Source: Paracoccaceae bacterium (GTDB lineage Bacteria > Pseudomonadota > Alphaproteobacteria > Rhodobacterales > Rhodobacteraceae). From it: a DNA stretch of 13,186 bases. Under the pieces are notes generated by a model that saw nothing but the letters and a program-made list of their open reading frames with translations, did no database searches and was not told where the DNA came from. This document shows positions 6,201-13,186 of the stretch, one piece after another; the first letter of the stretch is position 1; every line of letters starts with the position of its first letter. Where the stretch lies: assembly GCA_030625695.1 (NCBI GenBank), contig DAOUQK010000061.1, positions 1 to 13,186 on the forward strand, read 5' to 3'. A program made the translations under genes and the position numbers.

Positions 6201-7333
6201 GCCCGCACCAACGTCACGTTTGCCATTCCCGCAATCCCTTCGCCCCGCCCAGTGAACCCAAGGCGCTCGGACGTGGTCGCCTTGACCGACACGCGATCCT
6301 GATCAATCGCCAAAATCCCGGCCAGACAGGCCTGCATCATCTCTGCATGCGGGGTGATCTTGGGGAACTCACAAATCAACGTCACATCCACATTCGAAAT
6401 CACATAACCCGCGTTGCGCGCCATTCCGGTTGCATGCTCCAGAAAGACGCGGCTTTCAGCCCCCTTCCACTGCGGATCAGAAGGCGGGAAATGCCGACCT
6501 ATGTCACCCTTGGCCAGAGCGCCATAAATCGCATCTGTCAGTGCGTGCATCCCCACGTCTGCATCCGAATGGCCGACCAGACCCTGATCAAACGCGATCT
6601 TTATCCCGCAGAGAACCACCGAAGACCCCGGCCCAAACGCATGCACATCAAATCCATGCCCAACCCTGATATCCATTCCAACTCCTAAAATACGTTCCGC
6701 GCGGGCAAAATCTCCGGGCAGGGTAATCTTCAGATTATCCTCGTGTCCCGGTACAATGATCACATCCATCCCGGCGGCGCGCGCCACTTCCACATCATCC
6801 GCAGCGGTCCCGTCAAAGCCCGCATAAGCCGCGCAAATCGCTACGTAATCAAACCCTTGCGGCGTTTGCGCCCGGAAAAGCCCGTCCCGGTCTTGGGTCC
6901 CGGTTACAACGCCATTGGCACCGGTCCAAAGCGCATCTGTAGTGGCCAAAGCTGGCGCCGCCGCCGGTCCACGATCAAGGGCCGCAATCACATCGCTGAT
7001 CAATTCCTGACCGACACAAACCCGTGCCGCATCATGGATCAGGACTTTATCAATACCTGAATTATCTAATAATTTCAGACCATTAACAACAGAAGCTGAT
7101 CTTGTGTTGCCACCAACCGCAACCTTTAGTCCCTGGGCCTCAAGGCGATCACGATACGCAATGTCCGCCGCATTCAATACCACCACCACCATGCCAACCC
7201 GGGGTGCTGCCACAAACGCATCAATCGCATGCTGCACAACCATCTTGCCGCCAATCTGCTGCCATTGCTTGGCCAAATCCCCGCCCGCGCGTTCCCCACG
7301 TCCGGCGGCGACAATGATCGCGGCTATGGTCAT
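6197..7333 (-). CDS. ispDF: Bifunctional IspDF: MEP cytidylyltransferase / MEcPP synthase
   Basis: This cytoplasmic fusion enzyme carries out two non-consecutive steps of the MEP (non-mevalonate) isoprenoid pathway: CTP-dependent formation of CDP-methylerythritol (IspD) and cyclisation to 2-C-methyl-D-erythritol 2,4-cyclodiphosphate (IspF). The IspD half (1-~215) shows AAGRGERAG (9-17), HDAARV (100-105), QTPQGF (156-161) and NLKIT (200-204). The IspF half (~220-378) shows RVGHGFDVHAFG (223-234, metal ligands D229 and H231), GHSDADVGMHALTDA (254-268, metal ligand H263) and TTSERLGFTGRGEG (353-366). At 378 residues it matches the known alphaproteobacterial IspDF fusions; the intermediate IspE step would be encoded elsewhere. 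The ATG at 7333 is preceded by a GGAAAGG-like site; it heads the leftward operon with pgpA and cinA. Transcription diverges from dusB across 180 bases. Confidence 0.95.
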   Translation of the reverse strand: MTIAAIIVAAGRGERAGGDLAKQWQQIGGKMVVQHAIDAFVAAPRVGMVVVVLNAADIAYRDRLEAQGLKVAVGGNTRSASVVNGLKLLDNSGIDKVLIHDAARVCVGQELISDVIAALDRGPAAAPALATTDALWTGANGVVTGTQDRDGLFRAQTPQGFDYVAICAAYAGFDGTAADDVEVARAAGMDVIIVPGHEDNLKITLPGDFARAERILGVGMDIRVGHGFDVHAFGPGSSVVLCGIKIAFDQGLVGHSDADVGMHALTDAIYGALAKGDIGRHFPPSDPQWKGAESRVFLEHATGMARNAGYVISNVDVTLICEFPKITPHAEMMQACLAGILAIDQDRVSVKATTSERLGFTGRGEGIAGMANVTLVRA

Positions 7334-7513
7334 ACCTATTGGCCTTTCCCGGTTTGCGACTTTCTAGAAGGTGACGTCGGGCGAGGCAATCACCATAGTT
7401 ATTTGCCCAAGAAACAGGCATATTGACGCGACGCGCCTGAATTTTAGCCATTTTCGATTGCCCGAACCGCTGCATCCCCCTAAAAAACACCAAATCGTCA
7501 AAGGACCGAACCC
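7334..7513. promoter_or_regulatory. Divergent intergenic control region between ispDF and dusB-ntrBC
   Basis: The 180 bases must hold the promoters of both the leftward ispDF operon and the rightward dusB operon. Visible elements: a dyad TGCC-N9-GGCA at 7404-7420, a TTGACG hexamer (7423-7428) that could be a -35 for dusB although the matching -10 (near 7443-7450) is poor, and AAGGA (7501-7505) eight bases before the dusB GTG. No sigma-54 type GG-N10-GC element was recognised. The dyad is a candidate regulator site, possibly for NtrC autoregulation, which I recall being reported for the equivalent R. capsulatus operon; the link here is inference. Confidence 0.45.
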
Positions 7514-8497
7514 GTGCACGTCACATTAGGCACCAAAATCCTGTCGCCGCCAGTGTTTCTTGCGCCATTGGCCGGGATCACCGACCGCCCGTTCCGCGAC
7601 CTTGTGCAATCATTTGGCGCCGGTCTGGTGGTCAGCGAAATGGTCGCCAGTCAGGAAATGGTTCAGGCCAAACCGGGCGTGCGCGAACGTGCGGAACTAA
7701 GCCTTGATGTCGAAAACACCGCCGTCCAGCTTGCCGGGCGCGAAGCGCATTGGATGGCCGAAGCCGCAAGGCTGGTGGCCGATCGGGGCGCGCGGATCAT
7801 TGATATCAACATGGGCTGCCCGGCCAAACGGGTGACCAACGGTTATTCCGGCTCGGCCTTGCTCAAAACCCCCGACCACGCCTTGCGCCTGATCGAGGCG
7901 GTGGTGGGTGCGGTGAATATTCCGGTTACTCTGAAAACTCGTCTCGGCTGGGACGACACCAACCTGAACGCCGCCGATGTCGCCCGTCGGGCCGAAGCGG
8001 CCGGGGTGCAGATGGTTACCATCCATGGCCGCACCAGATGTCAGTTCTACAAAGGCGACGCTGATTGGCAGGCCATCCGCGCGGTCAAGCAAAACGTCAC
8101 CATCCCGGTCATTGCCAATGGTGATATCATCGACGCCCAAACCGCCCGCACTGCCCTAAGCCAGTCGCAGGGCGACGGCGTGATGATCGGTCGGGGCGCG
8201 CAAGGGCGTCCTTGGCAACTAGCTGAAATCGCTCACGAAATATTTGGAACACCCGCCCCGAAAGTACCATCCGGGGCGGCGCTGGTGGATATGGTATCGG
8301 CGCATTACCAGTCCATGCTTGGCTTTTACGGCATCACCATGGGCCTGCGTGTCGCTCGTAAACACCTTGGCTGGTACATGGACGTAACCGGTACAATTCC
8401 CACCTTGCGACGCCAGATACTGATTGCCAAAACGCCGTCCGACGTCCTGCGCCTCCTCCCCGAAGCGCTCGGCGCCCAAAGGCAGGTCGCGGCATGA
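7514..8497 (+). CDS. dusB: tRNA-dihydrouridine synthase DusB (NifR3 family)
   Basis: A flavoenzyme (FMN, NADPH) that reduces specific uridines in tRNA to dihydrouridine in the cytoplasm. The 327-residue protein has a TIM-barrel front half beginning LAPLAGITDRPFR (17-28), the catalytic cysteine C102 in NMGCPAKRV (99-107), TLKTRLGW (139-146) with Lys141, HGRTR (171-175), and FMN phosphate loops ANGDI (201-205) and GRGAQGRPW (227-235). A helical tRNA-binding domain follows (about 250-320). The GTG start has AAGGA at eight-base spacing. It is the first gene of the dusB-ntrB-ntrC operon; in R. capsulatus this gene was named nifR3 for its place there, not for a nitrogen role of the enzyme. Its stop overlaps the ntrB start (ATGA), so nitrogen-sensor translation appears tied to it. 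Confidence 0.95.
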   Translation: MHVTLGTKILSPPVFLAPLAGITDRPFRDLVQSFGAGLVVSEMVASQEMVQAKPGVRERAELSLDVENTAVQLAGREAHWMAEAARLVADRGARIIDINMGCPAKRVTNGYSGSALLKTPDHALRLIEAVVGAVNIPVTLKTRLGWDDTNLNAADVARRAEAAGVQMVTIHGRTRCQFYKGDADWQAIRAVKQNVTIPVIANGDIIDAQTARTALSQSQGDGVMIGRGAQGRPWQLAEIAHEIFGTPAPKVPSGAALVDMVSAHYQSMLGFYGITMGLRVARKHLGWYMDVTGTIPTLRRQILIAKTPSDVLRLLPEALGAQRQVAA

Positions 8498-9567
8498 ACG
8501 ATATCTGGCCCTCGCTTCCGATCCCCGGTTTTCTGATCGACCCGCAGGAAAACATCGCCGACGTCAACCCGGCGGGTGAGACATTCCTCAACACTTCGCG
8601 CAAATCCGCATTGGGCGCGCCGGTCTGGGACATGATCGCCGTTGACGCGCCGATAGAAGGTGCATTCGTGCGCGCACGATCCAGTAATTCTCCGTTATTT
8701 GTCAATGATATAGATGTAGGCACGGGCGCACGACCACCGCTGCAATGCGCGTTACAGATTGCCCCGTTGCAGGGCAAGCCTGACCATATGCTCTTGCTGA
8801 TCACCCCGCGCGAACTGTCGGCCCGCATGGGTCAGTCTCACAGTGTTAAATCGGCGGCGCAATCGGCCATCGGCATGGCCGAAATGCTGGCGCATGAAAT
8901 CAAGAACCCGCTGGCTGGAATCACCGGTGCAGCACAGCTTCTTTCGATGAACCTTGCCCCCGAAGACCTTGAACTTACCGACTTAATTGTCGGAGAAAGC
9001 CGACGCATCGTCAAACTTCTGGAACAGGTTGAACAATTCGGCAACCTCAGCCTGCCGCAGTTCCAACCGGTCAACCTGCACGACGTGCTTGATCGCGCCC
9101 GCCGCTCGGCCTTGCTGGGATTTGGCGCACATATGAAGATAACCGAGGCCTACGACCCTTCGCTGCCTCTGGCCCTGGGGGATCCGGATCAACTGTTGCA
9201 AGTACTGTTGAATCTCTTGAAGAACGCCTCTCAAGCCGCTGATACCAAAGGTGGAAACATTCATCTTCGCAGCTTTTACGAACATTCCTTCCGGTTGCGG
9301 CGCAGCGACGGCGACGGACGCCAACTGCCTCTGCAAATCGAAGTAATTGACGATGGTCCCGGCCTGCCCGAGCGGATCAAGGACGACATATTTGATCCCT
9401 TTGTTTCGGGCCGGGAAAATGGCACCGGTTTGGGCCTTGCGCTGGTCAGCAAGATAATTTCCGAACATGGTGGCTGGATCTCCGTCACATCGGTGCCTGG
9501 ACGGACGGTTTTCCGGCTATCCTTGCCAGTAGCCCCACCCGACATACAAAACCCCGAGGTATCCTGA
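8494..9567 (+). CDS. ntrB: Nitrogen-regulation sensor histidine kinase NtrB (GlnL)
   Basis: A soluble histidine kinase/phosphatase that phosphorylates NtrC when nitrogen is scarce and is switched by PII (GlnB) proteins. The 357 residues show no membrane segment. A PAS-like sensor module lies at about 5-105 (PGFLIDPQENIADVNPAGE). The H box is AEMLAHEIKNPLAGITGAAQ with phospho-acceptor H134. The ATP-binding domain has the N box LLNLLKNASQA (N244), G1 DDGPGLP (286-292), F box DPFVSG (301-306) and G2 GTGLGL (310-315), all intact. Its ATG overlaps the dusB stop by four bases, and its TGA overlaps the ntrC ATG by one base (TGATG), indicating coupled synthesis of sensor and regulator in fixed ratio. 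Confidence 0.95.
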   Translation: MNDIWPSLPIPGFLIDPQENIADVNPAGETFLNTSRKSALGAPVWDMIAVDAPIEGAFVRARSSNSPLFVNDIDVGTGARPPLQCALQIAPLQGKPDHMLLLITPRELSARMGQSHSVKSAAQSAIGMAEMLAHEIKNPLAGITGAAQLLSMNLAPEDLELTDLIVGESRRIVKLLEQVEQFGNLSLPQFQPVNLHDVLDRARRSALLGFGAHMKITEAYDPSLPLALGDPDQLLQVLLNLLKNASQAADTKGGNIHLRSFYEHSFRLRRSDGDGRQLPLQIEVIDDGPGLPERIKDDIFDPFVSGRENGTGLGLALVSKIISEHGGWISVTSVPGRTVFRLSLPVAPPDIQNPEVS

Positions 9568-10943
9568 TGGATGGCACAATTCTGGTCGCTGATGATGACC
9601 GTACAATCCGCACCGTTCTGACCCAGGCGCTGACAAGGGCCGGGTGTCGGGTGCATGCCACGTCTTCGCTGACCACGCTGATGCGGTGGGTCGGTGAGGG
9701 CAAGGGCGATGCGGTGATCTCGGATGTGGTCATGCCCGATGGCAACGGACTTGAAATGCTGCCAAAGATCAAAGAGTTACGGCCCGACCTTCCGGTGATT
9801 ATCATCTCGGCCCAGAACTCGATCATGACGGCAATTCAGGCCAAAGAGGCCGATGCGTTTGATTATCTGCCCAAGCCGTTTGACCTGCCGGAACTGATGC
9901 AAAGAACCGCCCGCGCCCTTGAGGCTGGTGGTGCGTCGGGGTTGAACCGCGATGTGGCCTCGATCAAGGACCAGCCCGAAGACCTGCCTCTGGTGGGGCG
10001 CTCGCCGGTGATGCAAAACCTGTACCGTCAGGTGGCATCGCTGTTGAATTCGACGATGCCGGTGTTGATCAGTGGTGAAAGCGGGTCTGGTAAGACATTG
10101 ATCGCGCGTATTATTCACGACTTTTCCGACCGGCGGACCTTGCCGTTTGTGACGATAACTGCCGGTGATCTGACCGATATCGAAGGCCCCGCACGGGTGC
10201 TGGCCCGGGTCCGGGGGGGCACGTTGCTGATCGAGGCGATGGGGGACCTTGGTGATGAAATTCAGGCGCGCCTTGTGCAGATGATGGACAATCCCGGCGA
10301 TCATGCCCCGCGCTTCCTGACAACGTCTCAGGGCAGCCCCGGTCATTTGGGCGCGGGCCTGCAAAGCGGTCGGATTCGCGCCGATCTGTTTTACCGCGTC
10401 AACAGCACCACCATTCACCTGCCAACCCTGCGTGAACGGGTGGAAGACATTCCATTGCTGGTGGCGCATTTCCAGTCCCGCGCCGAGGGGGATAATGCAT
10501 CCGTCAGGTTTGACCCTCAGGCCATTGAACTTTTTCGCGCCTATTCCTGGCCCGGCAATGTGCGCCAGTTGGAAAACCTGGTGCGCCGTCTGGATATGGC
10601 GGGGCAAAGTGGCCAGATTAGCGCGACACAGGCGCAGGATGTGCTGCGCGATCAGCCGCAGATCGAAGTGGTGCCTGGGTTTGGCGGCGGCGACCGGCTG
10701 GGGGCTTCGGTCGAACGGCATTTACGCCGGTATTTCGATCTGCACGGCGATATGCTACCCCCGCCCGGTCTCTACCAGCGAATTTTGCGCGAGATTGAGG
10801 TGCCATTGATCGAGCTGGCATTGGAGGCAACCGCTGGGAATCAAGCGAAATGCGCCGATCTTTTGGGCCTTAACCGAAATACGCTAAGAAAAAAGATCAC
10901 CACGTTGCAAATTAAGGTGACAAGGCGCCGCAAATTGATGTAA
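9567..10943 (+). CDS. ntrC: Nitrogen-regulation response regulator NtrC, variant lacking GAFTGA
   Basis: The cytoplasmic DNA-binding partner of NtrB, 458 residues. Receiver domain (1-~118): acidic pair D10/D11, phospho-acceptor D53 (ISDVVMPDG), K103 (PKPF). AAA+ domain (~142-~345): Walker A GESGSGKT (170-177), RADLFYRVN (271-279) with candidate arginine fingers, LPTLRERVEDIP (285-296) and sensor II WPGNVRQLEN (328-337). Fis-type helix-turn-helix at the end (LALEATAGNQAKCADLLGLN, 418-437). Two departures matter. About 20 residues that normally hold the sigma-54 loop GAFTGA are missing between FVTITAGDL and RVRGGTLLI. The Walker B acidic DE pair reads EA (E223, A224). This matches the Rhodobacter type of NtrC, which activates sigma-70 polymerase; I recall that ATP is needed there but perhaps not hydrolysed. 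Its sigma-54-independent action here is inferred from that precedent. Confidence 0.95.
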   Translation: MDGTILVADDDRTIRTVLTQALTRAGCRVHATSSLTTLMRWVGEGKGDAVISDVVMPDGNGLEMLPKIKELRPDLPVIIISAQNSIMTAIQAKEADAFDYLPKPFDLPELMQRTARALEAGGASGLNRDVASIKDQPEDLPLVGRSPVMQNLYRQVASLLNSTMPVLISGESGSGKTLIARIIHDFSDRRTLPFVTITAGDLTDIEGPARVLARVRGGTLLIEAMGDLGDEIQARLVQMMDNPGDHAPRFLTTSQGSPGHLGAGLQSGRIRADLFYRVNSTTIHLPTLRERVEDIPLLVAHFQSRAEGDNASVRFDPQAIELFRAYSWPGNVRQLENLVRRLDMAGQSGQISATQAQDVLRDQPQIEVVPGFGGGDRLGASVERHLRRYFDLHGDMLPPPGLYQRILREIEVPLIELALEATAGNQAKCADLLGLNRNTLRKKITTLQIKVTRRRKLM

Positions 10944-11043
10944 ATAGGTCACAGAACCGTGGCGCGCCGGTATCACACCCGGGAATAGACCACGAAATAT
11001 AGCGGTATGCCGTTTCGGCGGCACAATCAGATGAGGGCGGCAG

Positions 11044-13186
11044 GTGACAGCCGAAACACATTCCGGGCTGCAACCCGGAGCGCAACCCGGAGTGCAATCG
11101 GGGCTGTTTTCAGCGTTTGATCGCTGGCGAAAGACCCGTCGCGCCCGTAACGCGGGCACGCTTAGCCTTGTTTTGCTTGGTCCGGCGCTGACGCTGGCCA
11201 CTTACATGGCGCTTGGGCCCTTTGATCAGGGTGCCGCATCCCCGACCATCCGATTCATTTTACTGATCGACATGGTCTATATTCTGGTGGTGGCCGCGCT
11301 TGTTCTGGGGCAGGTGGCCCGGCTTATCGCCGCGCGGCGCGCTCATTCGGCGGGTTCCCGCCTGCATTTGCGTCTGACGGGCGTGTTTGCCCTGATGGCG
11401 TTGATTCCAACTGTGACTGTGGCGGTTTTTGCCGGTCTGACGGTGAATATCGGCCTTGAAGGCTGGTTCTCGGACCGGGTGCGGCAGGTGGTTGGATCAT
11501 CATTGGCGGCGGCCGAGGCATACGAACGCGAACAACGCGAAGATCTGGCACAGGACGCGAGCGCCCTGGCGCGGTTTCTGGATCAAACCCGGCGGGCGTC
11601 GTTCTTTATCAATGATGCTGAATTGCGTCAGGTTCTGACGCAAGGGCAGGGGCGCATTCAGCGCGGGTTACGCGAAGCCTATGTGATTGATGGAACTGGC
11701 GAAATTCGTGCCCGGGGTGAACGGTCATATCTGTTTGATTTTGAACGCCCCGACGTGGATCAGATAGCCTTGGCCGACAGCGACGGCATGCAGATCATTC
11801 AGGACTGGAACAACAACGAATTCCGCGCGTTGGTGCGGTTGGCGGACTTTGCTGACCGGTTTTTATACGTCAGCCGCGAGGTTGATGGCGAAATCCTTAG
11901 CCTGCTGGATGATACCAAAGAAACCGTGCTGCTTTATCAACAACTTGAGAGCGACCGGGGCCGGGTATTGTTCGAATTTGGCCTGTTGTATCTGGGGTTT
12001 GCGGTGATCCTGATTTTGGCCGCGATCTGGCTGGGACTGTGGTTTGCCGAACGTCTGTCGCGCCCGGTGGGGCAGTTGACTGGTGCTGCGCAGAAGGTTG
12101 GCGCAGGCGATCTTGATGTGCAGGTGCCCGAGCATGAGGGCGACGACGAGATTGCCATGCTGGGGCGGTATTTCAATCAGATGACCCGACAATTGAAAGG
12201 CCAGCGTCAGGCATTGGTGGCCAACACCAATCAGATTGACCGTCGCCGCCGGTTGTTTGATTCGGTGCTTTCATCGGTCACGTCTGGCGTGGTGGGGTGC
12301 GACCCCGAAGGGCGGGTCACATTTGTGAACCCGTCTGCGCGGCGTTTGCTTGATTGGTCAGGCGATGATGAATCGACGGGGGAATCACTGGCGTTACCCG
12401 TGGCAGTGCCGGAATTCGGTCCACTGTTCGAAGAATTGACCACCGGCACGTCTGAGGTTGCCCAAAGCGAAGTCAAAGTGACACGTCACCGGCGGCTGGA
12501 AAACCTGCTGGTGCGCATGGCGACGCGGCGCAATGACGCGGGACGCCTTGAGGGATATGTGGTGGCGTTTGACGATGTGACCGATCTGGTCAGCGCGCAA
12601 CGCCTGGCCGCCTGGGGCGACGTGGCGCGCCGGATTGCCCATGAAATCAAGAACCCGTTGACCCCGATCCAACTGAGCGCCGAACGCATCAAACGCAAGT
12701 TTGTGCCACTTGTGGCTGAAGGGGCGGATAAGTTGGAGGCGATGACGGATGTAATCATCCGCCAGACCAACGATCTGCGCCGGATCGTCGATGAGTTTTC
12801 CAAATTCGCCCGCATGCCGGAACCTGAAAGACGCCGTGAGGATCTGGCGCAGGTGCTGCGCGATGCCGTGTTGCTGCAACAAAGTGGCCAGCCGGGGGTT
12901 AAGATCACGGGCGATATTCCAAGTGGCGAAGTGATTGGCGAGATTGACGCGACGATGATCTCGCAGGCGTTGAACAATCTGATTAAGAACGCCGGTGAAG
13001 CCATTGAAAGTATGTATAAAAAAGACACTCCAGAGGGGCATGTGTCGCAAATACAAGTGGCGATGAAGACGGAAGGGAATTCTTGCGAGATCACCATTGC
13101 CGACAATGGTATTGGCCTGCCGGAAGATCGGGCGCGCCTGTTTGAACCTTACGTGACCACCCGCGACGAAGGCACCGGGCTTGGCC
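11044..13186 (+). CDS. ntrY: Nitrogen-regulation sensor histidine kinase NtrY, 3' end outside window
   Basis: A membrane-bound sensor kinase whose partner is NtrX; in alphaproteobacteria the pair influences nitrogen use, redox responses and envelope properties. The visible 714 residues start at a GTG with GAGGG six bases upstream; an in-frame stop at 11032 excludes a longer protein. Layout: Gln/Pro/Gly-rich cytoplasmic tail (1-~25), three hydrophobic helices (about 39-58, 71-93, 111-135), a ~170-residue periplasmic segment (about 140-305), a fourth helix (about 310-333), HAMP (~335-388), PAS (~405-515), H box RRIAHEIKNPLTPIQLSAER with H533, N box NNLIKNAGEA (644-653), and G1 DNGIGLP (687-693). 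The window ends inside G2 (EGTGLG), so roughly 40-50 residues are missing. It follows ntrC after a 100-base gap, so it may have its own promoter. Identity is firm; its periplasmic signal is unknown. Confidence 0.94.
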   Translation, partial: MTAETHSGLQPGAQPGVQSGLFSAFDRWRKTRRARNAGTLSLVLLGPALTLATYMALGPFDQGAASPTIRFILLIDMVYILVVAALVLGQVARLIAARRAHSAGSRLHLRLTGVFALMALIPTVTVAVFAGLTVNIGLEGWFSDRVRQVVGSSLAAAEAYEREQREDLAQDASALARFLDQTRRASFFINDAELRQVLTQGQGRIQRGLREAYVIDGTGEIRARGERSYLFDFERPDVDQIALADSDGMQIIQDWNNNEFRALVRLADFADRFLYVSREVDGEILSLLDDTKETVLLYQQLESDRGRVLFEFGLLYLGFAVILILAAIWLGLWFAERLSRPVGQLTGAAQKVGAGDLDVQVPEHEGDDEIAMLGRYFNQMTRQLKGQRQALVANTNQIDRRRRLFDSVLSSVTSGVVGCDPEGRVTFVNPSARRLLDWSGDDESTGESLALPVAVPEFGPLFEELTTGTSEVAQSEVKVTRHRRLENLLVRMATRRNDAGRLEGYVVAFDDVTDLVSAQRLAAWGDVARRIAHEIKNPLTPIQLSAERIKRKFVPLVAEGADKLEAMTDVIIRQTNDLRRIVDEFSKFARMPEPERRREDLAQVLRDAVLLQQSGQPGVKITGDIPSGEVIGEIDATMISQALNNLIKNAGEAIESMYKKDTPEGHVSQIQVAMKTEGNSCEITIADNGIGLPEDRARLFEPYVTTRDEGTGLG
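11059..11106 (+). repeat. Degenerate 12-bp tandem repeat in the ntrY N-terminus
   Basis: Four adjoining 12-base units encode HSGL-QPGA-QPGV-QSGL. The two central units differ by one base (CAACCCGGAGCG and CAACCCGGAGTG); the outer ones resemble each other more. The array lies in the cytoplasmic tail before the first membrane helix and keeps the frame, so copy number could vary between strains without breaking the gene. Confidence 0.7.

Noticed and set aside
9777..10721. 314-residue open frame on the minus strand inside ntrC
   Set aside because: It is a shadow of the NtrC coding frame in G/C-rich DNA, with no ribosome site or motif; NtrC is unambiguous.
12394..13056. 220- and 206-residue minus-strand frames inside ntrY
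   Set aside because: They are antisense to the PAS and kinase domains of NtrY, whose motifs are clear; the products are not recognisable.
1..13186. tRNA/rRNA genes, CRISPR arrays, integrase, insertion sequences, toxin-antitoxin or phage-defence genes
   Set aside because: None could be recognised. The coding content is housekeeping and nitrogen-control genes plus an RTX gene; the only mobile-type element is the small REP-like doublet.

Overview
The window looks like chromosomal DNA of an alphaproteobacterium, most likely of the Rhodobacteraceae (Rhodobacter/Roseobacter group). The main grounds are the gene order ispDF <- -> dusB(nifR3)-ntrB-ntrC-ntrY, a fused IspDF enzyme, and an NtrC that lacks the sigma-54 contact loop, as known for Rhodobacter capsulatus NtrC. 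This is inferred from gene content and order; no rRNA or tRNA is present.

Layout. (1) 2-619 (+): C-terminal part of a protein with a peptidoglycan-binding-like repeat and a small cysteine-containing C-terminal domain, cut by the window edge. (2) 620-910: a gene-free stretch with repeats and a strong RBS, probably the control region of the next gene. (3) 911-2455 (+): a 514-residue RTX calcium-binding protein, probably secreted by a type I system encoded elsewhere. (4) 2498-3799 (+): a solitary MmgE/PrpD-family protein. (5) 3820-3891: a perfect 24-bp inverted repeat with the structure of a REP doublet (REPIN), between convergent genes. (6) 3892-7333 (-): an ammonium transporter (amtB), then, in transcription order, ispDF -> pgpA -> cinA/pncC overlapping by 4 bases at each junction. 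amtB lies 135 bases downstream of cinA and may have its own promoter. (7) 7334-7513: divergent control region. (8) 7514-13186 (+): dusB-ntrB-ntrC, joined by stop/start overlaps, then a 100-base gap and ntrY, which is cut by the window end just inside its ATP-binding G2 box; ntrX would be expected next.

How the genes fit together. The right half is a nitrogen-control locus: a tRNA dihydrouridine synthase (DusB) leads the operon for the NtrB/NtrC pair, followed by the second sensor NtrY. AmtB, an ammonium channel whose expression is commonly under nitrogen control, lies about 2.4 kb away across a housekeeping operon for isoprenoid precursor synthesis (IspDF), phospholipid synthesis (PgpA) and nucleotide salvage/repair (CinA/PncC). 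No glnK accompanies amtB here. The left third is accessory in character: a possible surface or secreted protein, an RTX protein, an isolated MmgE/PrpD enzyme and a REP-type element.

I did not find a clearly new multi-gene system. The points most worth a second look are the NtrC that has lost both GAFTGA and the canonical Walker B acidic pair, the REPIN abutting the amtB stop codon, the structured amtB leader, and the paired repeats upstream of the RTX gene.
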